DNA of 64,000 bases from an uncultured Pelagibacteraceae bacterium (GTDB taxonomy: Bacteria; Pseudomonadota; Alphaproteobacteria; Pelagibacterales; Pelagibacteraceae). Under the pieces are notes generated by a model. It was given only the letters and a program-made list of their open reading frames with translations. It searched no databases and was not told where the DNA came from. The stretch covers positions 62,001 to 126,000 of the forward strand of contig CACMPD010000002.1 of NCBI GenBank assembly GCA_902615425.1, in the 5' to 3' direction. How positions within the stretch are numbered: position 1 is the first letter of the stretch; the number at the start of each line of letters is the position of its first letter. Position numbers and translations under genes: made by a program. Shown here one piece after another: positions 22,116-32,402 of the stretch.

Positions 22116-23585
22116 ATGGAATTAAGCAAAAAAAAAGAGATCATTTTATATATTATACTTAGCTTTTTTTTTGCAATAACAATTCAGCAATTTCCACTTT
22201 TTAAAGGTAACTCATTGCATTTGCTTCATGCAATAAAAGATTTTGAGTTTAATAAGTTGCAAAATGATTGGATAGCCAATCAAACTAATCATTTGCCATT
22301 TTTCACCATGTTTAATCATTTTTTGATTAAATTTTTTTCACTTAAAATATTATATTTTGTTCATTTTATATTGTTATCATTATGTTCCTTTTTTTTATTT
22401 TTAATTTGTAAAACTCAATTCAAAAACCTTGCAAATATTTATTTATCTATAATTTGGTTTGCATTATTTTTAATCATTTATCACGAAAATAGTTTGTTCG
22501 GTGGTGTTGCGGGTCAAGATATTATCAATGAGGGTTATCAACCTGCAAGCTTTGGTGTACTTTTTTTTATTGGTATTTATTTTTTTCTAAAAAAGAAAAA
22601 TTTATTTGCAGTTTTTTTTATTTGTCTGGCGGCAACTTTTCACCCAACTTATACACTACATTCAGGATTTTTGATTAGTGGAATTTTAATTTATCTTATT
22701 TTTAGAAAAGAATTTAAAGAATTTTTAAAAGTATTAATCTTTTATATTATTTTAATTTTACCAATTACGATCTATGTGATTTATAATTTCTTACTCATAG
22801 AAAGTAACATACTTTTAGAAGGTCAAAAAATTTTATTAAATAGAATTCCTCATCATGCCAATATAAATCATTGGTTTTCATATAAAGATCTATTATCCCT
22901 TATTACTTATTCAATTTCGTTGCTTATTGTCTATAGAAACAAACGTATATTTTTACCACTTTTTATTTTTGGCTTTGTTGCTATTTTTTTATCTGTTGTT
23001 GATTATTTTATTTCAAATAATACCCTATCTCTTACTTTTCCATGGAGAAGCTCAGTTATTTTAATCCCGTTATCAACAACTATTATTTTATCTTTTTTAT
23101 TATCAAAAATTTCATTAGAAAATAAAACTCTCAAATTAGTAAGTATTATTTTATTTGTTTTTTCTTGTTTTTTCTTTTTTATAAAAAATCATCATATTAA
23201 AAATTCTAATAAAGATTTTTATAAAAAACTAGAGTTGGTGAAAAAAATAAATAAGAATTATGACTCTATAGATAGAATTTTGATCCCTGATAATTTGACG
23301 TATATAAGAATGAATACAGGTTTACCGATATTTATTGATTGGAAACACCATGCTTTTAAATACGATGAAATTATTCTTTGGAAAGAAAGATTAGATCTGA
23401 CAAAAAGCTTTTATAATTCAAAAGGTTTTGATGATAAAAAATTAATTTTAAAGAACATTAATAAAATCGAAAAAGTCACGCACATTCTTTTTTACAAAAA
23501 AAATTTTTCTCTAAATTGTGAAAATTTGATTGATGATAAAAACTTTATATTTGTCGATACAAATAGCTGTTTTGGTATTAATTAG
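22116..23585 (+). CDS. Multi-pass membrane protein of unknown function (GT-C/polymerase-like topology)
   Basis: Many hydrophobic segments; no clear family motif. Confidence 0.7.
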   Translation: MELSKKKEIILYIILSFFFAITIQQFPLFKGNSLHLLHAIKDFEFNKLQNDWIANQTNHLPFFTMFNHFLIKFFSLKILYFVHFILLSLCSFFLFLICKTQFKNLANIYLSIIWFALFLIIYHENSLFGGVAGQDIINEGYQPASFGVLFFIGIYFFLKKKNLFAVFFICLAATFHPTYTLHSGFLISGILIYLIFRKEFKEFLKVLIFYIILILPITIYVIYNFLLIESNILLEGQKILLNRIPHHANINHWFSYKDLLSLITYSISLLIVYRNKRIFLPLFIFGFVAIFLSVVDYFISNNTLSLTFPWRSSVILIPLSTTIILSFLLSKISLENKTLKLVSIILFVFSCFFFFIKNHHIKNSNKDFYKKLELVKKINKNYDSIDRILIPDNLTYIRMNTGLPIFIDWKHHAFKYDEIILWKERLDLTKSFYNSKGFDDKKLILKNINKIEKVTHILFYKKNFSLNCENLIDDKNFIFVDTNSCFGIN

Positions 23586-23610
23586 CTTTATATAATTATT
23601 TATAATAAAT

Positions 23611-25335
23611 CTATATATTAGATATCCATAGAGTTTCAAAAGGTTTCAAAACTACAAATTGGTTATTTTTAATTTGTATCTTTGATCCCATTAAATTTCT
23701 CATTTTTTGATTGTTTATATTAATCTTTATTTTTTGGGTCACTGAACTCAAATTTGTAACACATGTTATTGATTGTTTTTTATCTCTACTTATCCTTTTA
23801 AATCCAAATATTTTTGGTCCAAAATTCATATTTATTCTTATTGCATTTGGATGAAAAGCTTTTTGTCTTCTTCTAATGTCCAATAGACTACATATGCTAT
23901 TATAAAATATACTTTGTTTAGTTTTATGGTTTCTAAGTTTATTAGAAATATTTTTTAAATTCCATCTATATCTATTTACATCTCTGTTATTACCAGTGAT
24001 GATAAATTTATTTTCGTCATTAGAGGTACCAAAAATAGAATTAAAATATATCGCTGGTATTCCCTCAAAAGAGATCATTATAGCATGAGCTGAAATATAT
24101 CTTTCTTGATAAAATTCACCTTTTTTATCATAATCAGATTTTTTTAAAGCATCAAAGACAGTAATATTTGCTTCATAAACTTTTTTAGTTTTATTTTGAA
24201 CTCTTCTATAAGAGAATTTTGAACCATTTTTTTTTAGCCTCTTTAAAAAATTATTTAATGCTTTTTCATTTAATAATCCCTCTGTAGGTCTTATTCCTAT
24301 TCCATCGTGTGAAGCAATAAAGTTTAAATAACAATTTCCTTTTTCTGTACTTGGAAGATTTCTGCTCCATTTATTTAGATATGAGCTATTTTCAAATAAA
24401 AAAGCATGAATTAATAATGGTGGTAAAGAAAAATTATAAATCCAATTTGCCTCGTCCTTTTTACCAAAATAGCTTAAATTCTCTTTTTCAGGCAAATTTG
24501 TTTCTGTAATTATTGTAGTTTGTACGTTAAGCAGATCAATTATATTTCTTAAAAGTTTAATAATTTCATGAGTTTGTTTTAAATTAATACACTTACTTCC
24601 ATTTTCCTTCCAAAGATATGCAATAGCATCTAATCTAAAAATAGTAACACCATTATTAATGAGATGAATCATTATTTTGATGAATTGAATTAATACAGAA
24701 GGATTTTTAAAATTTAAATCGATTTGATCTGGGCTAAATGTTCGCCAAAGATAATCAGATTTTTTAAAAATGTTTATTTTTTTCAGTAATTTATGATCTC
24801 TTGGTCTAACCACCTTAGAAGTATTAAATTTAGAGTCGACTGTTAAAAAATAATCTTTTCCAGGTTCTTTTTTCTTAAGAAAATTTTTAAACCACAAACC
24901 TCTTGCTGATGAATGATTAATAACTATATCGGCCATAACATCACTTGATTTTGAAACATTCTTGATATCTGACCAATTCCCAAGTTTATTCTCAACTTTA
25001 TAATGATCTTTTACAGCAAAGCCACTATCGCTACTTGAGGGATAGAATGGTAAAAAGTGAATAATATTGAAGTAATTTTTTAATTTTTTCTGAAAGAAGT
25101 TTAGAAATACTCTAATTGATTTCTTTTTTTTGGAATATATGCTGTCACCATAACAGATTACCAAAGTAGTTTTTTCAGAAATATTTTTCTTCTTTTTTGG
25201 ATTTTTTTTATTAAAATTTTTGATTATTTGAACAATTTCATACTCAAAATAATCAATATCTTTTTTAGATAAGATTATTTTAAAAATATTGTCTAGTCTA
25301 GATCTTATAATTCTCTGATCTTTTTGAGTTAACAT
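23611..25335 (-). CDS. GH13 (sucrose phosphorylase/glucosylglycerate phosphorylase-like) enzyme
   Basis: DIVINHSSARG, FRLDAIAYLWKE, TETNLPEKENLSYFG, FIASHDGIGIRPTEG; adjacent to gpgS-like gene. Confidence 0.85.
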   Translation of the reverse strand: MLTQKDQRIIRSRLDNIFKIILSKKDIDYFEYEIVQIIKNFNKKNPKKKKNISEKTTLVICYGDSIYSKKKKSIRVFLNFFQKKLKNYFNIIHFLPFYPSSSDSGFAVKDHYKVENKLGNWSDIKNVSKSSDVMADIVINHSSARGLWFKNFLKKKEPGKDYFLTVDSKFNTSKVVRPRDHKLLKKINIFKKSDYLWRTFSPDQIDLNFKNPSVLIQFIKIMIHLINNGVTIFRLDAIAYLWKENGSKCINLKQTHEIIKLLRNIIDLLNVQTTIITETNLPEKENLSYFGKKDEANWIYNFSLPPLLIHAFLFENSSYLNKWSRNLPSTEKGNCYLNFIASHDGIGIRPTEGLLNEKALNNFLKRLKKNGSKFSYRRVQNKTKKVYEANITVFDALKKSDYDKKGEFYQERYISAHAIMISFEGIPAIYFNSIFGTSNDENKFIITGNNRDVNRYRWNLKNISNKLRNHKTKQSIFYNSICSLLDIRRRQKAFHPNAIRINMNFGPKIFGFKRISRDKKQSITCVTNLSSVTQKIKININNQKMRNLMGSKIQIKNNQFVVLKPFETLWISNI

Positions 25336-26555
25336 TAATAATATTTTTTATTATCATCATTAACTACTTTTTCAAGTCTTCCAAGGAAATCTGGTATGGC
25401 GCTTTTTACCCTGCTCCATGTGGGAATAAAAGGGGTATCCATTGGATTAAGAATAAAAGCCTCTCCAGCTTTCATTATGTTTATTGCAAATAATTCGACT
25501 GCTTTTTCCTCAGTGTGAGAATCAAATTTTAGACCATTCATTACTGCATCATTCCTATATATATCAATTAAATCTAGGGCACATCTATAATAAGTTGCTT
25601 TTAATGATCTAAACTTTTCCCTGCTAAAAGTGTTTCCTTGAGTTGCTAACTTTTTGATAAATGTTTTAATGATATCAATAGACATTCTTGATAGTCCTTT
25701 TGTTTCATCATCAATTGATAGTACCTGATGTTTATGCTCATAAGTATCTGCTAAATCCACTTGACATATATTTTGAGGAGAAAAACTTCTTTGCATTTCA
25801 GATAAAATTCCAACTTCTATTCCCCAGTCTGAAGAAATTCTCAATTCAGGTAAAACATTTCGCCTAAATGAAAACTCACCCGCTAAAGGATATTTAAATG
25901 ATTTCATAAAGTCTAAATAATCACTTTTACCAATAGTTTTTTCTAACGCCGTTAATAAAGGAAAAACTAATAATCTTGCAACTCTTCCATTCATTTTTTC
26001 ATTAGCTACTCTTGGATAATAACCTTTACAAAATTCAAAGTTGAAAAGGGGATTTACTACTGGATAAAATAACTTTGCAAGCATTCTTCTATCATAAGTT
26101 TTAATATCACAATCATGTAAGGCAACTGATCGCGCACTATCTCTTGCTATACACATGCCTATACAATACCAAACATTTCTACCTTTACCCAGTTCACTTG
26201 GTGCAAGATTATTTTTTTTTAATTCTTCATCAAGTTTTTTCAAACCAGCACCATCATTCCATAGAATTGAAAATGGTGATTTTAATTTCTTGAAAAATTT
26301 CCAAGCTTTTTTAGCTTGCGTTTCGTTTGCCTTATCTAATCCGATAATGATGTGATCTAAATATTTTGTTTTACTTATTTCCTCAACTATCTTTGGCAAA
26401 GCCGTTCCCTCTAATTCAGAGTAAAGACATGGTAAAATTAATTCCATTTTTCTTTGCTTTGAAAATTTTGATAGCTCATTTTCAATGACTGATGTAGACT
26501 TTGTTTTAAAGTCGTGCAAAGTTGAGACTACTCCATTTTGAGAAAAATCACTCAT
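25335..26555 (-). CDS. gpgS: Glucosyl-3-phosphoglycerate synthase-like glycosyltransferase (GT81)
   Basis: LILPCLYSELEGTALPKIVEEI, GKGRNVWYCIGMCIARDSARSVALHDCDIKTYDR, EFSFRRNVL. Confidence 0.85.
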   Translation of the reverse strand: MSDFSQNGVVSTLHDFKTKSTSVIENELSKFSKQRKMELILPCLYSELEGTALPKIVEEISKTKYLDHIIIGLDKANETQAKKAWKFFKKLKSPFSILWNDGAGLKKLDEELKKNNLAPSELGKGRNVWYCIGMCIARDSARSVALHDCDIKTYDRRMLAKLFYPVVNPLFNFEFCKGYYPRVANEKMNGRVARLLVFPLLTALEKTIGKSDYLDFMKSFKYPLAGEFSFRRNVLPELRISSDWGIEVGILSEMQRSFSPQNICQVDLADTYEHKHQVLSIDDETKGLSRMSIDIIKTFIKKLATQGNTFSREKFRSLKATYYRCALDLIDIYRNDAVMNGLKFDSHTEEKAVELFAINIMKAGEAFILNPMDTPFIPTWSRVKSAIPDFLGRLEKVVNDDNKKYY

Positions 26556-26570
26556 GCCGGGTTTTTAATA

Positions 26571-27371
26571 TTAATAGTCTAGTTTAACTAGTGCCGTTTT
26601 AATCACATCAGCCCAGCCCTCAGGTGATGGCTTGTTCGAAACTATTAAATTATCTATGTTTATTTGATCCTGTTTAAATTGATCATTAAAGACTAAACAT
26701 GGAATATCACAATTTCTCAACATATCTAAATCATTGAAATTATCTCCTACAGCTATGACCTTAATTTTACTTTCTACTTTTTTATAAATTTTAAGAACTT
26801 GATTCATTGATTTAACTTTATCTGTTTTATCACCTAAATTTAGAACACGACCACCTTCTTGCATAGTTAATGAAGAAGATCTTAATATATTGAATAATTT
26901 ATTTTTTTCTTTTTTGTCACCCTCAAATAAAAAGGGAATTGTATATTTCCGATTTAAAGCATTTTTTAAATTATTTTCTTCAAGACCAAAAATATTGGTT
27001 TGTTCTTTTGAATTCATTTTTGAAATAAATTTACATTTAGCTTTAAGATTTTCAGGAACTTTAGAATCAAAAATTTTAATTAATTCCTCTTTATCTCTGC
27101 TCAAAACTATTTTGTTTGGAAAATTATTATTAATTAAATTTAATCCATGAATTGAAGATCCATTTTCAGATATATAAGGAAGATTTGAACCAAGTTCCGC
27201 TATAAATCCCTCTATCTCTTTTTCAGTTTTACTAGTATTAGGAATAATAATGATCCCCTCAACAATAAGACTTTTTAAATAATCCTTTATCTCATCAAAT
27301 TTGAAATTATCTCTATGTAATAATGAACCATCTAAATCAGTAAATATAATTATTGAAAATTTTTTACTCAA
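26571..27371 (-). CDS. HAD-superfamily mannosyl/glucosyl-3-phosphoglycerate phosphatase-like
   Basis: FTDLDGSLLHRDNF, PYISENGSSIHG, AVGDNFNDLDML; next to gpgS. Confidence 0.85.
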   Translation of the reverse strand: MSKKFSIIIFTDLDGSLLHRDNFKFDEIKDYLKSLIVEGIIIIPNTSKTEKEIEGFIAELGSNLPYISENGSSIHGLNLINNNFPNKIVLSRDKEELIKIFDSKVPENLKAKCKFISKMNSKEQTNIFGLEENNLKNALNRKYTIPFLFEGDKKEKNKLFNILRSSSLTMQEGGRVLNLGDKTDKVKSMNQVLKIYKKVESKIKVIAVGDNFNDLDMLRNCDIPCLVFNDQFKQDQINIDNLIVSNKPSPEGWADVIKTALVKLDY

Positions 27372-27377
27372 AGAAAT

Positions 27378-28430
27378 CTATCTTATCCTGTTTTTATTTT
27401 TATCAAAAAATAAAACCTTGTCTTTAGAAAATGATATTTTAAGTGGCTGATTATTTATATTTTCTGACGATTTTATAATAATTTGGGTATCTGATAACTT
27501 AGCATAAATAATTTTTTCGAAGCCTAAATTTTCAATAAGGTCTACTTTAACGTCTAATTTAATTTCATGATCACTTTTGATACTGATATCTTCAGGTCTA
27601 ATACCTAAATAAATCTCATCTTTAAAATCAAAATTTTCAAAGGTTATTTTATTTTTAAACAATTCTATTGTGTTCGAATTAACAATTTGATCTCTATTGA
27701 TTTTAATAATATTCATTTTTGGGGAACCAATAAATTCTGCAACAAAAATGTTATTTGGATCAGTGTAAATCTCATTAGGAGTTCCAAACTGTTCAACAAT
27801 TCCTTTATTAAGAACTACAATTCTATCAGCTAATGTCATCGCCTCTATTTGATCGTGTGTTACATAAATAATATTTGTTTTTAATTTTTTGTGTAGTTTA
27901 GAAATTTCAACTCTCATTTCAGATCTTAAAGCTGCATCTAAATTAGATAATGGTTCATCGAATAAAAATACTTTTGGATTTCTTGTAATTGCTCTACCAA
28001 TTGCAACTCTTTGTCTTTGTCCACCTGAAAGTTGTTTGGGCTTTCGTTTTAATAAATCTTCAATTTGAAGTGTAGAAGCTGCATGATTAACTTTTTCATT
28101 AATTTCATTTTTTGAAATTTTTTCCATTTTCAAACCAAATGACATATTTTCAAAAACATTCATGTGTGGATATAAAGCATACGATTGAAAGACCATTGCA
28201 ATTTCACGTTTAGAAGGAATTAAATTATTAATTAGCTTTGTATCTAAAAAGATTTCTCCTTGATCGATACTTTCTAATCCTGAGACCATTCTTAATAAAG
28301 TTGATTTTCCACAACCTGAAGGACCTACTAAAACTATGAATTCCCCATCCTTTATGTCTATGTTAAAATTGTTGATAACTTTATTTTCGCCAAATGATTT
28401 TTCGAGATTTTTAATAACAATTTTTGACAT
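27378..28430 (-). CDS. Sugar ABC transporter ATP-binding protein (MalK/UgpC type)
   Basis: [47 protein letters not shown]. Confidence 0.95.
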   Translation of the reverse strand: MSKIVIKNLEKSFGENKVINNFNIDIKDGEFIVLVGPSGCGKSTLLRMVSGLESIDQGEIFLDTKLINNLIPSKREIAMVFQSYALYPHMNVFENMSFGLKMEKISKNEINEKVNHAASTLQIEDLLKRKPKQLSGGQRQRVAIGRAITRNPKVFLFDEPLSNLDAALRSEMRVEISKLHKKLKTNIIYVTHDQIEAMTLADRIVVLNKGIVEQFGTPNEIYTDPNNIFVAEFIGSPKMNIIKINRDQIVNSNTIELFKNKITFENFDFKDEIYLGIRPEDISIKSDHEIKLDVKVDLIENLGFEKIIYAKLSDTQIIIKSSENINNQPLKISFSKDKVLFFDKNKNRIR

Positions 28431-28570
28431 TTATTTGATTTAAAGGGATTTTAACTAACCATTAAATGTTGTTAAAAATTTATTACACTGCTAGATTTAT
28501 CGCAATGAAAAAATCGCGAACATCAGAGAAAACTAAATACCAGAGAGGAACAATATAAGAGGGGGAATAC

Positions 28571-29899
28571 ATGATTAGAAAAATCATAATTAATATATTT
28601 GCTCTAGTATTTCTAATTACTAATACTAGTTTTGCGGATATTAAATTTTGGACGACAGAGGTCCAACCTGCAAGAATGGCAAAACAAGAGGAGATGGCTA
28701 AAGCGTTTGAAGCTAAAACTGGCATCAAAGTTGAAGTCATACCAATTGAAGAAAAAGATCTTGGTACAAGAGCTACTGCAGCAGCAGCAGCAGGAGATCT
28801 TCCAGATGTGATTTATCACACTCTTCAATATGTTTTACCATGGGCTGAGGCAGGCATATTAGATGTTGATGCAAATAACGCTGTAGTTAAGTCGTTAGGT
28901 AAGAAAACATTTGCACCGGGCGCATTAAATATGGCTAAGAAGGGTGGAAAAATTGCAGCTGTTCCAGTTGATGGCTGGACGCAAATGGTTGTTTATAGAA
29001 AAGATCTATTTGCTGCAGCTGGCTTAGAGCCACCAACTTCATATGCAAACATCGTAAAAGCAGTTAATGCATTATCAAGCAATGATATGTTTGGCTTTGT
29101 AGCTGCCACAAAAACAGATGAAAACTTTATGAGTCAAGTACTTGAACATGTACTTTTAGCTAATGGAGTAAATTTTGTTAAAAAAGGTGGAACTAAAAAG
29201 CAAGGGAAAGCTTTAAAGAATTCTTTAGAATTTTATAAAGTAATTGCTAAAGCAAGCCCTCCAGGAGAATTATTCTGGAAACAATCAAGAGCTTTATACT
29301 TTGCTGGAAAAACACCAATGATTATTTGGTCACCATTTATTATGGATGAGTTAGCAGGATTAAGAGACTCTGCTCCGCCAACAATTAATAGTGACCCAAC
29401 ATCACCAGAGTTAGCTTCTAAAACTGGTTTCATTACTAATTTTAGTGGACCGAATAATAAAAAAGGAGCTGCTTGGGCTGATGTAAGATACTTTGGTATT
29501 ACTGCGGATGCAGATACTGATGAAGCTAAAAAATTCATCGAGTACTCTATGAGTGAAGGTTATACAGCTACATTAGGAATTGCTCCGGAAGGAAAATTTC
29601 CAGTAAGAAGAGGAAATAAGAGTGATCCTGGTGCTTACACAAAAGCTTGGAGTAAATTACCAGTGGGTGTTGATAGAAAAGCTCCTTTAACAGATCTTTA
29701 TTCTGCAGATGTTATTGATAACATCGTTGCAGGTTTAGATACTGCAAACAGATGGGGTGTTAAAGAGGGTGAACTATCTCGAGCATCAAAAATCATCAAT
29801 TCTCAATTCTTAAATAGAATCACGAGAGAATATATTGATGATCAAATCTCAGTTGATGAAGCGGTTAAGAAAATTAACGCTGAATTAGCTAAGTTTTAA
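28571..29899 (+). CDS. Sugar ABC transporter substrate-binding protein
   Basis: N-terminal signal peptide; extracellular solute-binding family 1-type organisation upstream of two permeases. Confidence 0.93.
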   Translation: MIRKIIINIFALVFLITNTSFADIKFWTTEVQPARMAKQEEMAKAFEAKTGIKVEVIPIEEKDLGTRATAAAAAGDLPDVIYHTLQYVLPWAEAGILDVDANNAVVKSLGKKTFAPGALNMAKKGGKIAAVPVDGWTQMVVYRKDLFAAAGLEPPTSYANIVKAVNALSSNDMFGFVAATKTDENFMSQVLEHVLLANGVNFVKKGGTKKQGKALKNSLEFYKVIAKASPPGELFWKQSRALYFAGKTPMIIWSPFIMDELAGLRDSAPPTINSDPTSPELASKTGFITNFSGPNNKKGAAWADVRYFGITADADTDEAKKFIEYSMSEGYTATLGIAPEGKFPVRRGNKSDPGAYTKAWSKLPVGVDRKAPLTDLYSADVIDNIVAGLDTANRWGVKEGELSRASKIINSQFLNRITREYIDDQISVDEAVKKINAELAKF

Positions 29900-29912
29900 A
29901 TAATAAATTTAT

Positions 29913-29945
29913 AAAAAGCGGATAATATTTTATTATCCGCTTTTT
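29913..29945 (+). terminator. Perfect 15-bp inverted repeat with A-start/T-end: intrinsic terminator or 3'-end stabiliser between binding protein and permease
   Basis: aaaaagcggataata-ttt-tattatccgcttttt, arms exactly complementary. Confidence 0.8.
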
Positions 29946-29948
29946 ATT

Positions 29949-31208
29949 ATGAGTGATTCATTATCAAAATTAGAAAAAAGAACTGCTTACACTTTAGTTT
30001 TACCTGCAGTCCTATTAGTTTTTGCTATCGTATTATTTCCTATATTTGCAAATGTTTGGATCAGTTTTAAGGACATTGAATTAAAAGATATTAGAATTCC
30101 TGAACCAAGGGCAAAGAAAATTGTTAAATCAATTTCAGAAAATCAATCAGAATTAAAAATTATTTATAAATTACGAAATAGTTCTTTAATTCAAGAAATA
30201 AGAAATGTTAAATTTCAAGATAAATTTCCAACAAATGTCTCACCGATCAATTTAGATCCAAGATGCAATTTTCAATCTAAAAAAGTTGTTTGCGATTTTG
30301 GAAATTGGCAGGCAAAATTTAGAGAAAATTTTGAGATAACTATACAGAATAACAATGGTGAAATAATTGACAGAAAAATAATCAAATCCCAAAAACCAAT
30401 TTTAAGTGGAAAAGCAGATAATCCATTATTGACTACAAATTTCACTTTAGAAAATTTTAAAAAAGTTTTTTATGAAAATAATTTTGTTGAATTACTTTTA
30501 ACGACATTTTACTTCACTTTTTTTGGCACAGTTGGTGCAATTATCTTTGGAATTTTAGCAGCACAATTAGTTAATCAAAATATTCAAGGACGAACATATA
30601 TGCGAGGTATTTTACTTTTTCCGTATGTGGGCCCTGTAGTTGCTTTAGCTTATACTTGGACTTTATTACTAGATCCAAATAGTGGAACTTTAAACGCATT
30701 ATTGGTTAATTTTAACATCATAGAGAAACCAATAAATTTATTAGGCCAAAAATACATAACCATGAGTATTTTAGGATTTGAATTTAAATTAAGGTTGGCT
30801 TTAACCACAATTATCTTTTTTGAAATTTGGCGCTATTTTCCACTCGCCTTTCTATTTATTTTAGCAAGATTACAAGCAATACCACAAAGTTTGTATGAAG
30901 CAGCGGAGGTAGATGGAGCAAGTCCTATTCAAAAATTTATCCATATTACACTGCCTCAAATTACAGCGATTATCTCAATTTTATTTATGATTAGGTTTAT
31001 TTGGAACTTTAATAAATTTGAGGATATCTTTTTGTTAACGGGTGGGGCATCAGGTACAAGAACTTTACCTATTAATGTTTATCAACAAGGTTTTGCAGTA
31101 TCAGATATTGGGATGGGCTCTGCTGTTTCGATAGTCATTGTGATGTTACTTCTTAGTTTCATGATTATTTATTTTAGATTAATTGGAAAGAGGGCTAATG
31201 AAGTTTAA
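29949..31208 (+). CDS. Sugar ABC transporter permease (MalF-like)
   Basis: EAAEVDGASPIQKFIHITLPQI EAA loop; TM segments; periplasmic insertion between TM1 and TM2. Confidence 0.93.
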   Translation: MSDSLSKLEKRTAYTLVLPAVLLVFAIVLFPIFANVWISFKDIELKDIRIPEPRAKKIVKSISENQSELKIIYKLRNSSLIQEIRNVKFQDKFPTNVSPINLDPRCNFQSKKVVCDFGNWQAKFRENFEITIQNNNGEIIDRKIIKSQKPILSGKADNPLLTTNFTLENFKKVFYENNFVELLLTTFYFTFFGTVGAIIFGILAAQLVNQNIQGRTYMRGILLFPYVGPVVALAYTWTLLLDPNSGTLNALLVNFNIIEKPINLLGQKYITMSILGFEFKLRLALTTIIFFEIWRYFPLAFLFILARLQAIPQSLYEAAEVDGASPIQKFIHITLPQITAIISILFMIRFIWNFNKFEDIFLLTGGASGTRTLPINVYQQGFAVSDIGMGSAVSIVIVMLLLSFMIIYFRLIGKRANEV

Positions 31209-32391
31209 GTCTCTTGCAATATTTTTAATAATTTCATCTTTTTTTCTAACATGTATTTTATCAATTTGGAAAATCATGGCTACATTACAAGGCGTAAGCT
31301 TTACTAATTTAAACATCACACCTGTTTTCTTAATTGGTATTTTATTATCTTTAACATTTGTCTTAATCGGTAATAAACTTAACCACTTAATAAAGATTCT
31401 TTTATTATCTTTTATATTTTCAATTTCATATTTTTACTTAAATGAGGCATCTCCATATTGGTATATATTTGGAGTTTTCTTAATTACTTTATTTTTTACG
31501 AACAAACTCAAAAAATACAATATGCAATCTTTACAGGAAGATTTCATATCTGAAAAAATTATTTTTGATTTTATTACCTTATTTGGCATTGTTTTCTTTG
31601 CATTTGTAATCTTATTCCCGTTTTACATTATGCTGGTTACAAGTTTTAAAACACAGATCGTTTTATTAGTTAATCCTTTAGACTTTAGTCTTGATTTCAC
31701 CAAAAGCTTAACTGAGTTGTTTAAGTCTTATTTTGTTATCTTTGAAACTTATAATTTTGGTAGGTATATCTTAATAAGCTCAGCAGTTTCTATCGGAACT
31801 GTTATTGTCACATTGTTATTTGCCATCCCTGCAGCCTATGCTGTTGCTAGATTAAATTTCTTTGGCAAAAACTTTTTATCAACCTCAATTTTAATTATCT
31901 ATATGTTTCCAGCTATAGTATTAGTCATCCCTTTATATACTGTGTTTAGTCAACTGGGATTAAGAAACTCAATCTTTGGTTTATTGATTGTTTATACAGC
32001 GACTACTTTGCCAGTCGCAATATACATGCTGCAAGGATATTTTAAAAGTATTCCAAAAGAAATTGAAGATGCTGGTATCATGGATGGTCAAAATTGGTTT
32101 GGTATAATTTTAAAGATTATTATTCCTTTAAGTTTGCCAGCTATTGCATCCGTTGCACTCTATGTTTTTATGATTGCTTGGAATGAATTCCTTTTTTCAT
32201 TGATGTTTTTAGATAGTCCCAAGTCCTTTACTTTATCACGAGCCATTCAATATCTAAGTGGGGACGCTGAAACACCACGCCAATACTTAATGGCAGGCTC
32301 AGTAATAGTTACATTGCCAGTACTATTTATATTCATTTATTTTGAAAAATATTTAGTCAGCGGTCTAACAGCTGGTAGTGTAAAAGAGTAA
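31198..32391 (+). CDS. Sugar ABC transporter permease (MalG-like) with extended N-terminal TM region
   Basis: EIEDAGIMDGQNWFGIILKIIIPLSLPA EAA-type loop; likely ATG at 31198 rather than track start 31183. Confidence 0.92.
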   Translation: MKFKSLAIFLIISSFFLTCILSIWKIMATLQGVSFTNLNITPVFLIGILLSLTFVLIGNKLNHLIKILLLSFIFSISYFYLNEASPYWYIFGVFLITLFFTNKLKKYNMQSLQEDFISEKIIFDFITLFGIVFFAFVILFPFYIMLVTSFKTQIVLLVNPLDFSLDFTKSLTELFKSYFVIFETYNFGRYILISSAVSIGTVIVTLLFAIPAAYAVARLNFFGKNFLSTSILIIYMFPAIVLVIPLYTVFSQLGLRNSIFGLLIVYTATTLPVAIYMLQGYFKSIPKEIEDAGIMDGQNWFGIILKIIIPLSLPAIASVALYVFMIAWNEFLFSLMFLDSPKSFTLSRAIQYLSGDAETPRQYLMAGSVIVTLPVLFIFIYFEKYLVSGLTAGSVKE

Positions 32392-32402
32392 TTTTTAGTA
32401 CT

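Noticed and set aside
28440-28570. Riboswitch upstream of the sugar-binding protein
   Set aside because: Only a short weak atcgc/gcga pairing and an AGAGGGGG ribosome-binding site; no recognisable aptamer consensus
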